Origin: Pseudomonas sp. ACN8
GTDB taxonomy: Bacteria > Pseudomonadota > Gammaproteobacteria > Pseudomonadales > Pseudomonadaceae
NCBI RefSeq assembly: GCF_002303925.1
Contig: NZ_MRCS01000059.1
Coordinates: 1 to 37,315, forward strand
DNA length: 37,315 nucleotides
Reading direction: 5' to 3'
Positions 8,045 through 17,036 of this stretch are shown in pieces (positions within the stretch are counted from its first letter, which is position 1; the number at the start of each line of letters is the position of its first letter). A program made the translations under genes and the position numbers. The notes beneath the pieces are model-generated. The model did no database searches. It saw only the letters and a list, made by a program, of their open reading frames with translations, and was not told where the DNA came from.

Positions 8045-10330
8045 TTATTTCAGTACCAGCATCCGATAAACGCCGTCTTCGACTTCGATCCCGTGGGTGT
8101 CATGGGTGAAGCCGGGGAAGGATTTGTCGAAGGCTTCCAGTGCCTTGAGATACGCCAGCAACGGACCGTCCGCCGGACCTGCGTTCTCACCCGGCATGAG
8201 CAGCGGGATGCCGGGTGGATACGGCACGATACCGGTCGCGGCAAGACGCCCGGCGGCTTCGTTGAGCGTCACCAGCTCGATGTCGTTGCGCACCAGTTTT
8301 TCGTAGGCCTCCACCGGGCTGAACTCGGCTTTTGGCAGGGTGCCGAAGGCCTGGGACATGTTGGCGGTGGTCTTGTGTTTCTTCATGGCGGCGAAGATTT
8401 CGTCGGCCAGATCCTTAAGGCCCATGCCGGCATAGCGATGCTGGTTGGCGTTGTACAGATCGGGCAGGCACAGCTCGAGCTCGGCGTTGTCGTCGTAGTC
8501 ACGCTTGAAGTCGAGCAGGGCGTTGAGCAGCGTGCCCCACTTGCCTTTGGTGATGCCGATGGAGAACAGGAACAGGATGGTGAAGTCGGTGGTTTTCTCG
8601 ACCACGATACCCTGACGACCCAGGTACGCCGTGACCACGCAAGCGGGAATACCGGAGGCGAGCAGGCTGCCGTCGTCGCCCATGCCCGGGGCAAGTACCG
8701 AAACCTTGATCGGGTCGAGCATGCAGTAACCGTCTTCGATGTCGCCGAAGCCGTGCCAGACCGCGTTCGGGTGCAGGACCCAGCAGTTCGGGTCGGTTTT
8801 CAGCGTGGCCGGGTCGACCTCATGGAACGGCACGGTCGCTGCGCCAACCTGTACGGTCGGCGGCTGCCAGCAGGTGAAGAACCAGTCATCCTTGCTCAGC
8901 ATCTCGTTGTGCATGCGCGAGAGAACCTGGCGGAAGCTGATCGCTTCTTCAATCGACTCGTTGGTGAGGATCTGCCCGCTCGGTGCTTCCATCATCGCCG
9001 AACTGACGTCGCAGGACGCCATGATCGCGTAGTTCGGCGAGGTCGAGGCGTGCATCATGTACGACTCGTTGAAGCGCGCATGTTCGATCGGGTTACGCCC
9101 GTTACGCACATGGATCATCGAAGCCTGGGACAGGGCGGCCAGCAACTTGTGGGTCGACTGGGTGGCGAACACGGTCGGCTTGGACTTGTCGTGATCGGCC
9201 GGGTCGCCGTGCATGGCATGGCGTCCGCTGTACAGCGGGTTGAAACGCGCATAACCGTACCAGGCTTCGTCGAAGTGCAGACGGTCCACGCTTTCGCCCA
9301 GCAGCTCTTCGACGCGGGTAACGTTGTAGGTCAGGCCGTCGTAGGTGGAGTTGGTGACAATGGCGTGCACCGGCGTCGGGTCGATGCCTGGCTTGACCAG
9401 CGGGTTGTCGGCGATGGCGGCTTTCACGCCTTCGGCGCTCAGGGTCTGCGGCAGGATCGGGCCGATGATGCCGTAGCGGTTGCGGGTCGGCACCAGGTAG
9501 GTCGGAATCGCCCCGGACAGGGTCATCGCGTGTTCGGCGGACTTGTGGCAATTGCGGTCGCAGAGGGCGATCTGGTTGCGCGTGACGCTGGCCATGAGGA
9601 TGACACGGTTGGACATCGACGAGCCGTTGGTCACGTAGTACGTGCGATGGGCGCCGAAGACCTTGGCGGCGTAGCGCTCGCCCTGGCCGATGGGACCACT
9701 GTGATCGAGCAGGGAGCCCAGTTCGCCAACCGAGATCGACAGGTCGGAACGCAGCAGGTTCTCGCCGAAGAACTCGTAGAAGGCCCGACCTGCGGTGCTC
9801 TTGAGGAATGCGGTGCCGCCGGCATGGCCGGGGGTGTGCCACGAGTATTCATAGTTGCGGGCAAACTTCACCAGCGCGCCGAACATCGGCGGCAGGGCGG
9901 CCTGGCGATAGCGCTCGATGGCCGCCAGGATGCGCCCGCTGAGGAAACGGGAGGTGTCCTCGGGCAGCCAGATGAAGTCGTCGGCGTGTTGCATGACCAG
10001 CAATGGAATGCTCGACGCGGTGGTGCGGTCGCTGATCAGGAACACCGGCACCCGGGTGTTGCGCTCGCGCAGCTTGACCAGCAATTTGGTGCAGTCGGCG
10101 TGCCCTTCGCTGGTGTCCATTTCCCAGCGGATGAGTACGCATTGAATGGCCGGGTCCGAGCGCAGGATCGAGGCGGCATCGATGAGACTTTCCGAAGCCA
10201 GAACACTGACGCCACGTCCCTCTACGTCGTGGACCAGTTGATCCAGGGCGCGGCCAAACACCGTTCGCTTGTCCGGAGGGCTGCTGACCAGTAGCGCCAG
10301 CATGCCCAGCGAGTGTTTATATTCCGTCAT
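8045..10330 (-). CDS. ldcA: PLP-dependent basic amino acid decarboxylase, CadA/LdcA type
   Basis: This 761-residue fold-type I decarboxylase has a receiver-like 'wing' domain (about 1-140), the pyridoxal-phosphate core (about 150-600) and a C-terminal domain. The PLP-binding Lys395 lies in TQSTHKLLAALSQASMIH, almost identical to E. coli lysine decarboxylase; other core matches are HTPGHAGGTAF and SELGSLLDHSGP-like motifs. These point to lysine (or arginine/ornithine) decarboxylation to a polyamine in the cytoplasm. Its start overlaps the stop of the antiporter gene by four bases (ATGA), a translation-coupled operon. In P. aeruginosa the pair ldcA-ldcB (PA1818-PA1819) has this layout and serves lysine catabolism through cadaverine under ArgR. 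I infer the same here, but substrate choice is not proven. Confidence 0.85.
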   Translation of the reverse strand: MTEYKHSLGMLALLVSSPPDKRTVFGRALDQLVHDVEGRGVSVLASESLIDAASILRSDPAIQCVLIRWEMDTSEGHADCTKLLVKLRERNTRVPVFLISDRTTASSIPLLVMQHADDFIWLPEDTSRFLSGRILAAIERYRQAALPPMFGALVKFARNYEYSWHTPGHAGGTAFLKSTAGRAFYEFFGENLLRSDLSISVGELGSLLDHSGPIGQGERYAAKVFGAHRTYYVTNGSSMSNRVILMASVTRNQIALCDRNCHKSAEHAMTLSGAIPTYLVPTRNRYGIIGPILPQTLSAEGVKAAIADNPLVKPGIDPTPVHAIVTNSTYDGLTYNVTRVEELLGESVDRLHFDEAWYGYARFNPLYSGRHAMHGDPADHDKSKPTVFATQSTHKLLAALSQASMIHVRNGRNPIEHARFNESYMMHASTSPNYAIMASCDVSSAMMEAPSGQILTNESIEEAISFRQVLSRMHNEMLSKDDWFFTCWQPPTVQVGAATVPFHEVDPATLKTDPNCWVLHPNAVWHGFGDIEDGYCMLDPIKVSVLAPGMGDDGSLLASGIPACVVTAYLGRQGIVVEKTTDFTILFLFSIGITKGKWGTLLNALLDFKRDYDDNAELELCLPDLYNANQHRYAGMGLKDLADEIFAAMKKHKTTANMSQAFGTLPKAEFSPVEAYEKLVRNDIELVTLNEAAGRLAATGIVPYPPGIPLLMPGENAGPADGPLLAYLKALEAFDKSFPGFTHDTHGIEVEDGVYRMLVLK

Positions 10331-11736
10331 GCTCGAACCTCCATAGTGGCTTTATTCAGATTGTTCACCGGCACTGGCTCGGCAGTGAGGTGCTGCGCGC
10401 TGACGGTTTGCGTCGGTACGCTGTTGTTGAGCGCTTCGAGGCGGATCAGGCGGTTGTTGACGAAGCCGAACAGGGTGTAACCAACGATGGTGGCTACGCC
10501 GCCCAGCATCAGTGCCTGTTCACCGGAACTGTACAGCGCCAGGTAGCTGTAGGCCGCTGCGATCAGGGCAATGACGTTGGTGGCCAGTGCCTTGCCTTCC
10601 GGCACGTTGGAGACTTTCTGCATGGTCATCAGCGCGGCCATGGACAGGATGTACGGCACAAGGTTGGTGACCACCGCGAGGTTGACCAGGGTGTCGAACT
10701 GCTTGCTCAAGTCGGGGCTGATGGTGAGCAGGGCCAGCGCGGTCTGCGCCGCCAGCAGCACCAGCATGCCGACAATCGGCGTTCCCGCTTTGTTGCCCTT
10801 GGCAAAGATCGGCAGAAAGTAACCGGTGTCCGCCGAGCTTTTGTACACCTGGGCGATGGTGAACTGCCAACCCAGCAGCGAGCCGATGCAGGCAAGCACC
10901 ATGGCCGCCATCACGATGTCGCCGACCATCGGGGTGAACATCTTGGCGAACACCAGGCCGAACGGCGCGGTGGACGCAACCAGTTCTTCGTTGCCGACGA
11001 TGCCGAAGATGACGTTGGTGGAGACGATGTAGATCACCGCCGCCCCCAGAGTGCCGCCCAGCACCGCAATCGGTACGTTGCGCTCAGGGTTTTCCACCGC
11101 GTCGGTGTTGGCGCAAGCCGACTCCAGGCCGAGGAAGGCCCACAGGGTAATGGCCACCGAGGCGCCTGCCGCTTCGAACCAACCCTTGTCGTGGGGGTTC
11201 CAGCCAGCGGCGTATACGCTGCTGTCGAACCAGAACCAGCCCACCGTGGATACCAGTACCACCGGTGCAATCACACCCCAGACCGTGACCGCGCCGATCC
11301 GGCCGGTAATGCGCGCGCCGCCAAAGTTGGCGAAGGTGGTGATCCACAGCAGCGCAATGGTCGCCAGGCCTACTTGCAGTGAATCGAGTGTTATCCCGAA
11401 CAACACCTGGATATAGCCGACCGCGGTAATACTGATCGCCACGTTGGCAATCAACAGCGACAGACCGTAGGTGTAGTTGGTGATGTAGTTACCGGCTTTA
11501 CCGAAGGTGTATTCGGCATAACCGCCCATGCCGCCGGTCTTGCGGCTGAGCATCCCGCATCGCGCAAAGGCATAGGCCAGAGCGAGGGAGCCGGTGGCCG
11601 TTATCAGCCAGGAGAGGATCGAAATCGCACCGACTTCCGCGAGTTTCGTCGGTAGCAGGATAATTCCTGAGCCCAACATGTTGACCGCCGTCAACATTGT
11701 CAGTTGCCCCACACTCATTTTCTTTGCGACTGACAT
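10327..11736 (-). CDS. ldcB: Amino acid/polyamine antiporter, PotE/CadB type
   Basis: This 469-residue inner-membrane protein of the APC superfamily has about 12 hydrophobic segments. It is strikingly close to E. coli PotE, for example MLGSGIILLPTKLAEVG at the first helix, GGMGGYAEYTFGK and WAFLGLESACANTDAVENPE, and the helix-8 region SLLGWQFTIAQVYKSS. PotE exchanges ornithine for putrescine, and CadB lysine for cadaverine. As the gene is coupled (ATGA) to a CadA-like decarboxylase, import of the amino acid against export of its decarboxylation product is likely. The symbol follows the P. aeruginosa ldcAB operon; potE would be the alternative name. The extra Thr/Val-rich tail of about 30 residues is predicted to be cytoplasmic. 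Confidence 0.85.
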   Translation of the reverse strand: MSVAKKMSVGQLTMLTAVNMLGSGIILLPTKLAEVGAISILSWLITATGSLALAYAFARCGMLSRKTGGMGGYAEYTFGKAGNYITNYTYGLSLLIANVAISITAVGYIQVLFGITLDSLQVGLATIALLWITTFANFGGARITGRIGAVTVWGVIAPVVLVSTVGWFWFDSSVYAAGWNPHDKGWFEAAGASVAITLWAFLGLESACANTDAVENPERNVPIAVLGGTLGAAVIYIVSTNVIFGIVGNEELVASTAPFGLVFAKMFTPMVGDIVMAAMVLACIGSLLGWQFTIAQVYKSSADTGYFLPIFAKGNKAGTPIVGMLVLLAAQTALALLTISPDLSKQFDTLVNLAVVTNLVPYILSMAALMTMQKVSNVPEGKALATNVIALIAAAYSYLALYSSGEQALMLGGVATIVGYTLFGFVNNRLIRLEALNNSVPTQTVSAQHLTAEPVPVNNLNKATMEVRA

Positions 11737-11920
11737 TCCGTTGCCTCACTTAGTTGGCGATAGAGAACCTTAGCTATAGCAAAGGTTTGAAATCTCGCAA
11801 GAAATTGACGACCCCCATCGCGCTTTTTTCATTTATTTGCAGAAAAGGCAGGATGCTGGCCCCCAAGTTTCAAAGTTCTCTGCAAAATTACTTTGTTTTC
11901 AGTCGGTTAGATAGGTCGAA

Positions 11921-12250
11921 ATGCGCAAGATATGGATCGCGTTAATTCCGCTAATAGTTTCGGGAATAGCCAACTCGGCTCAAGCAAAAGAACTGGCAGC
12001 CAAAGAACAGTACATGTGCAGTTGGGGCGCGGGTACCGCTGCAAGGGCACAGGAACTCAAGCTTTCAGGCGTTTCCTTGTATGCCGCCCGCCAAAAAATC
12101 CAGGTTTATAAGTTCGCCAAGTCCTGGATGCGCATGATGGCTCTTGGCATTACAGAGCAAACTTATGACAGTCCGTCGCGATTCAAACCGGCTGCAGTAC
12201 GCCAGAGCTTTTATGAGGACTGCGTCAAGTACAAGCTGGCGCGTAAATAA
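11921..12250 (+). CDS. Small secreted protein of unknown function
   Basis: I do not recognise this 109-residue protein. It begins with a clear signal peptide (MRKIWIALIPLIVSGIANSAQA, cleavage after AQA), followed by about 87 residues with two Cys, in YMCSWGAG and EDCVKYK, which could form one disulfide in the periplasm. The mature part looks largely helical and is basic. The 184 bp upstream is shared with the divergent antiporter gene and is more AT-rich than its surroundings, as promoter regions often are. No strong ribosome site precedes the ATG. Codon use is less GC-biased than in the neighbours, as is common in small accessory genes. Confidence 0.65.
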   Translation: MRKIWIALIPLIVSGIANSAQAKELAAKEQYMCSWGAGTAARAQELKLSGVSLYAARQKIQVYKFAKSWMRMMALGITEQTYDSPSRFKPAAVRQSFYEDCVKYKLARK

Positions 12251-12375
12251 ACAAGAAGCGGGCACCGGTCGGATCGACTGCGGCGCGGGGCTGTGACGTC
12301 TATATTGATTGACCACCCCCGGCCACCTGACGGGGTGTCGACACCGGTTTCTTACAACTCAATCAGGAGGTCACC

Positions 12376-12792
12376 ATGAGCCAGATCGATAAAGTGTTGT
12401 ACACCGCCAAAACCCACACCACCGGCGGGCGCGACGGCGCCTCCCGCAGCTCTGACGGAATCCTTGATGTGAAGCTTTCGTCGCCAGGTGCGGGCGGTGG
12501 CGGTACTAACCCCGAGCAACTGTTCTCTGCCGGGTGGTCAGCCTGTTTCATCGGCGCCATGCAGGTAGCGGCCAGGGAAATGAAAGTGGCGCTGCCCAAG
12601 GATGTAGCTGTCGATGCCGAGGTTGATTTGGGCACCAATGACGGCGGCTACCTGCTGCAGGCGCGGCTCAATGTCAGCCTGCCGGGGCTGGACCGTGAAA
12701 CCGCACAAAAAATCGTCGACACCGGGCACCAGTACTGCCCGTACTCGAAAGCCACGCGCAACAACATCAACGTCGTGCTCAAGCTCGTTTGA
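12376..12792 (+). CDS. ohr: Organic hydroperoxide resistance protein (OsmC/Ohr family)
   Basis: This 138-residue thiol peroxidase has all four Ohr landmarks: R19 in GGRDG, E47 in TNPEQLFSAG, the peroxidatic Cys57 in SACFIGA, and the resolving Cys121 in QYCPYSKAT. Ohr reduces organic and lipid hydroperoxides in the cytoplasm using lipoylated partners. A strong ribosome site AGGAGG precedes the ATG at normal spacing. Ohr genes are often regulated by the peroxide-sensing MarR protein OhrR, but no ohrR gene is adjacent here. It stands alone and is followed by a strong hairpin. Confidence 0.95.
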   Translation: MSQIDKVLYTAKTHTTGGRDGASRSSDGILDVKLSSPGAGGGGTNPEQLFSAGWSACFIGAMQVAAREMKVALPKDVAVDAEVDLGTNDGGYLLQARLNVSLPGLDRETAQKIVDTGHQYCPYSKATRNNINVVLKLV

Positions 12793-12804
12793 GTTGATGT
12801 GAAA

Positions 12805-12841
12805 AGGTCTTGGCGAACGACACTGGTTGTCGCCAAGACCT
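12805..12841 (+). terminator. Perfect 12-bp hairpin downstream of ohr
   Basis: AGGTCTTGGCGA (12805-12816) and TCGCCAAGACCT (12830-12841) pair perfectly around a 13-base loop, 13 bases after the ohr stop. The plus strand has no T-run after it, while the minus strand has only TTTT, so it is a terminator or RNA-stabilising stem. Confidence 0.6.
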
Positions 12842-12846
12842 GAAAG

Positions 12847-12995
12847 GCTCGCTCCCACAAATATTGTGGCCGGCCGCGGGACTCGCATTCACTGAAGATC
12901 AAACTGTGGGAGCGAGCCTGCTCGCGATGGCGGAGTGTCAGGCGACATCGGTGTTGAATGTGGCGGCCTCATCGCGAGCAGGCTCGCTCCCACAG
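12847..12995. repeat. REP fragment and REP doublet
   Basis: A half REP (GCTCGCTCCCACA, 12847-12859) is followed by an inverted pair of full REP cores at 12905-12932 and 12970-12995. They lie between ohr and the convergent PCu(A)C gene and hold no gene. Confidence 0.8.
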
Positions 12996-13021
12996 GTTCT
13001 GTGTTTTAACTGATGGAGCAA

Positions 13022-13531
13022 TCAGTTCATCTTGCTGTGATCATGCTTCATCGCGCTGTGATCCATGGTGCCGATCGCCTTGGCAACGGCTTCAACCTGA
13101 ACCGACTCTTTCGTACCCTTGGCGTCTTCCACGGTCAGGGTCAGCGGCACCTTGTCGCCTTCCTTGATCTGGCCGGTGAGGTTCATCAGCATGATGTGAT
13201 AGCCGTTGGGATCGAAGCTAACCGGCTTGCCGGCCGGCAGTACAACGGACTGCACCTGCTGCATTTTCATCACGTCGTCTTTCATGCTCATTTCATGAAT
13301 CTGCACCAGCCCGGCAACCGGCGTTTGCACGCTCAGCAGCTTGCTGTCGGCGCTGGCGGTGACGGTCATGAAGGCGCCGCTCGACGGCTGGCCGGCCACG
13401 GTGGCGCGGACCCAGGCGTCGTCGACCCGGGTTTGTGCCGACACCTGAAGGGCCAGACCGATCAGGGACAAGCCCAGCGCCAGTTGCTTGCAGCGTTGCG
13501 CGAAACGGTTTTTAGCCTGCGGGGCATTCAT
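13022..13531 (-). CDS. Periplasmic copper chaperone PCu(A)C
   Basis: This 169-residue protein has a signal peptide (cleavage near LQVSA-QTRV), so it acts in the periplasm. It carries the PCu(A)C copper site: HEMSM, then MKM about ten residues on, and YHIMLM about twenty residues later, i.e. the His/Met ligands of the H-M-X10-M-X21-H-X-M pattern. Its C-terminal tail MDHSAMKHDHSKMN adds His and Met that may bind more copper. PCu(A)C delivers Cu(I) to the CuA or CuB centre of cytochrome oxidase together with SCO proteins; the SCO gene ends one base upstream, so the pair is an operon. Confidence 0.9.
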   Translation of the reverse strand: MNAPQAKNRFAQRCKQLALGLSLIGLALQVSAQTRVDDAWVRATVAGQPSSGAFMTVTASADSKLLSVQTPVAGLVQIHEMSMKDDVMKMQQVQSVVLPAGKPVSFDPNGYHIMLMNLTGQIKEGDKVPLTLTVEDAKGTKESVQVEAVAKAIGTMDHSAMKHDHSKMN

Positions 13532-13532
13532 T

Positions 13533-14138
13533 TCAGCAAACCTCCATCACGGTGAGCAGGTCTTCTGCGCACTCTTGGGCCGTCAGGGACGTGGACAGTC
13601 CCAGGCGCAGAGTGCCCCGGGAGTCGAAGACATAGCTGGTCGCGGTATGGGAGAGGGTATAGGTATCGCCGCTTGGCACCTTCTCAAAGAACACGCCGAA
13701 TTCCTTGGCGGTGGCGGCGGTTTCTTCCAGGGTGCCGTACAGCGCTTCAAAACTCGGGTCGAAGGCTTTTACGTATTTATCGATCATCTCGGGAGTGTCG
13801 CGCTCAGGGTCCAGGGTGATGAAGATCACCTGCAGCCTTTCACCATCGCGCCCCATCAACTTTTTGGCCTGGGCCGCACGGGCCAGGGTGGTGGGGCACA
13901 CGGCCGGGCACTGGGTGAAACCGAAGAACACCATCGGCATCAGGCCGCGATAGCTGCCCAGCATCCGGGTTTCGCCTTGGGCGTTCTTGAGCTTGAAGTT
14001 ACGCCCCATGATTTTGTCGCTGAGGTCTTTGCCGTACTTGAACGACAGCTTGCTGCTGTCGTCGCAACCGGCGAGCAGGCCCAGGCTCAACAGGCCCATG
14101 CCTTGCAGGACAGTCCGGCGGGTATACAAAGTACTCAT
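13533..14138 (-). CDS. SCO1/SenC-family copper-binding lipoprotein
   Basis: This 201-residue thioredoxin-fold protein carries the SCO copper site: the CPAVC pair (CxxxC) in FFGFTQCPAVCPTT and a distal His in YTLSHTAT. The N terminus has RR followed by a hydrophobic stretch and a lipobox LLAGC, so it is probably a lipoprotein, perhaps exported in a Tat-compatible way. SCO proteins insert copper into, or keep reduced, the CuA site of cytochrome oxidase. It is co-transcribed with the PCu(A)C gene, and no oxidase subunit is in the window. A short inverted repeat lies 12 bases upstream of its start. Confidence 0.92.
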   Translation of the reverse strand: MSTLYTRRTVLQGMGLLSLGLLAGCDDSSKLSFKYGKDLSDKIMGRNFKLKNAQGETRMLGSYRGLMPMVFFGFTQCPAVCPTTLARAAQAKKLMGRDGERLQVIFITLDPERDTPEMIDKYVKAFDPSFEALYGTLEETAATAKEFGVFFEKVPSGDTYTLSHTATSYVFDSRGTLRLGLSTSLTAQECAEDLLTVMEVC

Positions 14139-14149
14139 GAAAAAAGCAT

Positions 14150-14162
14150 CCTGTTGAACAGG
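14150..14162. promoter_or_regulatory. Inverted repeat upstream of the SCO gene
   Basis: CCTGTT-G-AACAGG is a perfect 6-1-6 palindrome directly upstream of the SCO start codon. It may be an operator or part of the leader; no regulator is identified. Confidence 0.35.
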
Positions 14163-14292
14163 CTGAAATGACAGCGTGATGACTATACAGACGAAAAAAT
14201 CGGGGGGATGTTAACAAACAGTGCCGGTGCCGGAGGGGTGGATACGACCATTGGACCGGAGCACAGGCGTGACATAGTGTCGCGCCACAGGT

Positions 14293-15177
14293 TCAGCGAC
14301 GTAGCTCCGCACAATGATCCTGTTGCGGTTGCGCAGCCGTGTACCAGACATAATCCGCACTCTCGGCGGTCACGGACTTGCCCGCTTCGGCCAGGATCAG
14401 CACCGCATTCCCTTCACCGGCACCCAAGTCCTTCAGGTGCAGCGGGACCCCGAGATCCTTGCGCACGTGGAAGGTACCGGCCAGCAGCAACGCAGGCGTC
14501 GGCGCAGCCATCAGGCGTTCGGCCATGCGCCGGTCACGCTGTTGCTGCACGGCGAGCATGGCGGGCATCTGCGCTTCGGGCAGCAAGCCGCAATGGGATT
14601 CGCGAATGTCGTCCAGCAACGTCGCCTGCACCTGTTGGGTGGTGGACGCTTGCCCCGTGAGTACCGGGCGCTGTTTGTAAATCTGCATGATCTGCGCGCG
14701 GTCCAGGTTCGCCGCCAGCAGCGGATACGGTTGCCGCAGCGCGTAGGTGACAAGTGCGCCATAGACGCTCCAGTCCCAATTGGCCTGCCAGACCAGTGCC
14801 TTGAACGCATCGGCCGGTGGCTGGTCTGCGCGGGTTGCGGCCTGCGCGGCATCGACCCTGGCCTGTTGATCGGGATTGAGCATCTCCAGCAACAGGCTGC
14901 CCTGGGCCCGTTGGGCCGCCAGTTCGCGCAGCAGCCACAATTGCAGGGCGTGGTGGTCCGGGTTGTCGTGTTGTTCACCGACCAGAACACGTGGGGCAGC
15001 GGCCAGGCGTTCGACCAGTGCTTGCGGCGTCAGCGTACGGCCCGTGGCGAGTTCACGGATGACTCCGAGGTCGGTGTGATCACGGCCTTGCGGGGCGATC
15101 GGCGCCGGCGGTGGTGTGACTTGATGGGTTTGGCAGGCCGCCAACAGGCTGAATGCACAGAGCAACAGAAAGCGCAT
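14293..15177 (-). CDS. phuW: ChaN-family heme-associated lipoprotein (PhuW-like)
   Basis: This 294-residue protein starts after AAGGAAAACCG. The leader ends in a lipobox LLAAC, so it is lipid-anchored. The conserved ChaN (DUF399) motifs GEQHDN and GTFHVRKDLGVP are present. ChaN of Campylobacter binds stacked hemes, and PhuW (PA4705) lies at the end of the P. aeruginosa heme-uptake operon, in the same position as here. The role is therefore likely to be heme handling at the membrane. The gap to phuV is 54 bp and holds a G/C-rich hairpin, so phuW expression may be set apart from that of the transporter. Confidence 0.85.
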   Translation of the reverse strand: MRFLLLCAFSLLAACQTHQVTPPPAPIAPQGRDHTDLGVIRELATGRTLTPQALVERLAAAPRVLVGEQHDNPDHHALQLWLLRELAAQRAQGSLLLEMLNPDQQARVDAAQAATRADQPPADAFKALVWQANWDWSVYGALVTYALRQPYPLLAANLDRAQIMQIYKQRPVLTGQASTTQQVQATLLDDIRESHCGLLPEAQMPAMLAVQQQRDRRMAERLMAAPTPALLLAGTFHVRKDLGVPLHLKDLGAGEGNAVLILAEAGKSVTAESADYVWYTAAQPQQDHCAELRR

Positions 15178-15200
15178 CGGTTTTCCTTATTGGATAGTTG

Positions 15201-15226
15201 CCCCCCCTCGATGACAGAGGAGGGGG
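15201..15226. other. G/C hairpin between phuV and phuW
   Basis: CCCCCCTC and GAGGAGGGGG around a short loop can fold into a strong stem in the gap between the two genes. No T-run follows on the minus strand, so it is more likely an mRNA processing or attenuation element than a complete terminator. Confidence 0.4.
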
Positions 15227-15231
15227 CGGTA

Positions 15232-15999
15232 TCAGCGCGCGATGATCAATGGGTGGCCGCGTTCCGGATGCTGGTGAATCAGTACCTCCAACCCATAGAC
15301 CGCTGCCAGCGCTTCGGCGGTCAGCACCTCGGCCGGTGGACCGTAGGCGTGGGGCAGGCCCTGTTGCAACAACAGCAGTTGATCGCAGTAACGTGCGGCC
15401 AGATTGAGGTCGTGCAGGATCACCAGCACCGCGGCGCCGCGTTCGGCGAAGTCACGCACGGCTTGCAAAATGGTGTGCTGGTGCAGCGGATCGAGCATTG
15501 ACGTCGGTTCATCGAGCAGCAGGGTTTGCCCTGCCGCACCTGGCCAGAGCTGAGCCAGCACCCGCGCCAGATGCACGCGCTGGCGTTCACCGCCGGAGAG
15601 GGCCAGGTAGCTGCGTCCGGCAAGATGAAGGGCGTCGGCGGCTTTGAGCGCCTCGGCGACGATTTCGGCGTCGCGCACCCGACCGCTGGTGTGGGGCAAA
15701 CGACCCATGCCGACGACTTCATTGACCGAAAACGCAAAGTTCAGGCTCGAACTCTGCGGCAGCACCGCCAGGCGTTTGGCCCGCTCCTGACCCGGCCAGT
15801 CGGCGAGTGGACGCTCGTCGAGGCTGACCCTGCCTTCGCTGGTTGCCAGTTCGCCGCATAAAGCGCAGAGCAGGGTGCTTTTGCCGGCGCCATTGGGCCC
15901 CAGCACACCCAGCACTTCACCGGGGCGTAACTCGATATCGATGTTCGCCAGGACCGTGCGGTTGCCACGACGTACCAGCAGGTTGTTTGCCCGCAGCAT
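15232..15999 (-). CDS. phuV: Heme ABC transporter ATP-binding protein
   Basis: This 255-residue ATPase has Walker A GPNGAGKST (about residues 36-44), the ABC signature LSGGERQRVHLARVL and Walker B LLLDEPTSMLD followed by the H-loop ILHDLNLAARYC. The match to HmuV/PhuV is strong, for example ALCGEL and VNEVVGMGRLPH. The start ATG overlaps the permease stop by one base (TGATG). With PhuU it would power heme import across the inner membrane. A longer reading frame open to 16269 is out of frame with phuU and is not real. Confidence 0.92.
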   Translation of the reverse strand: MLRANNLLVRRGNRTVLANIDIELRPGEVLGVLGPNGAGKSTLLCALCGELATSEGRVSLDERPLADWPGQERAKRLAVLPQSSSLNFAFSVNEVVGMGRLPHTSGRVRDAEIVAEALKAADALHLAGRSYLALSGGERQRVHLARVLAQLWPGAAGQTLLLDEPTSMLDPLHQHTILQAVRDFAERGAAVLVILHDLNLAARYCDQLLLLQQGLPHAYGPPAEVLTAEALAAVYGLEVLIHQHPERGHPLIIAR

Positions 16000-17036
16000 C
16001 AGGAACGCCCTCGTACCAACAGATATAGAAAGAACGGAGCGCCGATCAGTGCAGTCACGATGCCGATTGGCAATTCGGCCGGCGCCAACAACAAACGCGC
16101 CGCCAGATCGGCCAGCAACAGCAGGCTGGCACCGGCCAGCAACGACGCGGGCAGCAACACCCGGTGATCCGGGCCGACGAGCAGGCGCATCAGATGCGGC
16201 ACCACCAGACCGATAAAGCCGATCAGGCCGGCCGCCGCGACGGCCGCGCCGACGCCGAGCGCCGTGCACAACACCAGCTCAAGCTTGATCCGCTCGATGT
16301 CGAAGCCCAGGTGACGCGCTTCCGATTCACCCAGCAGCATTGCATTGAGCGCCGCCGCCCGACGGGGCAACCACAATGCCACGCCCAGGGTGACGATCAG
16401 CAACGGCCACAAGCGCGGGTAACTGGCACCGTTGAGGCTGCCCAGGTTCCAGAACGTCAGGGTGCGCAAGGTCGCATCATCGGCCAGGTAGGTGAACAAA
16501 CCGACCCCGGCACCGGCCATCGCCGTCATCGCCACACCCGCCAAGAGCATGGTGGCCACGTCGGTTTGCCCGTTGCGACGACCAAATCGATACACCACTG
16601 CCGTGACGATCAAGCCACCGGCGAAGGCGCTGACCGACAGCAGATAAGGTTCGATCGCCGGCGGCAAGCCACCGAGCAGGCTGCCGCCGACGATGGCCAG
16701 GGCGGCACCGAGCGCGGCACCACCCGAGACGCCGACCAGACCCGGATCAGCCAAGGGATTTCGGAACAACCCCTGCATCGCCACGCCGGACAACGCCAGT
16801 ACCGAACCGACGGCGATACCGAGCAGACTGCGCGGCAAGCGGATCTGCCCGAGGATCAGCTCCGCCTGCTGCGTGTTGCCACCGTCAAGTGGCAACCCGA
16901 GCAGGCGCATCCCGCCCAGCAAGGTATCGCCCAGCGGCAGGCTGACCGGCCCGAGGGCCAGGGACAGCCAGAACACCAGGACCAACAACAGCGTTAGAAA
17001 GATCAACGTCGGACGCGGCCGAAAAATGGCCGTCAT
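15999..17036 (-). CDS. phuU: Heme ABC transporter permease (FecCD family)
   Basis: This 345-residue permease has about nine or ten hydrophobic segments and the FecCD signatures, such as QIRLPRSLLGIAVGSVLALSG and GLIGFIGLVVPHLMRLLVGPDHR. I take ATG at 17036, as it overlaps the TGA of a 26-codon upstream frame (ATGA). It transports heme with PhuV. The periplasmic binding protein PhuT that would normally be encoded directly upstream is absent (see the remnant entries), so function would need a binding protein from elsewhere. Confidence 0.9.
   Translation of the reverse strand: MTAIFRPRPTLIFLTLLLVLVFWLSLALGPVSLPLGDTLLGGMRLLGLPLDGGNTQQAELILGQIRLPRSLLGIAVGSVLALSGVAMQGLFRNPLADPGLVGVSGGAALGAALAIVGGSLLGGLPPAIEPYLLSVSAFAGGLIVTAVVYRFGRRNGQTDVATMLLAGVAMTAMAGAGVGLFTYLADDATLRTLTFWNLGSLNGASYPRLWPLLIVTLGVALWLPRRAAALNAMLLGESEARHLGFDIERIKLELVLCTALGVGAAVAAAGLIGFIGLVVPHLMRLLVGPDHRVLLPASLLAGASLLLLADLAARLLLAPAELPIGIVTALIGAPFFLYLLVRGRS

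Noticed and set aside
7886..10294. An 802-codon open frame on the plus strand opposite ldcA
   Set aside because: It results from GC-rich codon bias on the other strand; ldcA has full catalytic motifs and coupling with the antiporter gene.
16164..16997. A 277-codon Gln/Arg-rich frame on the plus strand opposite phuU
   Set aside because: Low-complexity antisense frame with no domain; phuU is well supported.
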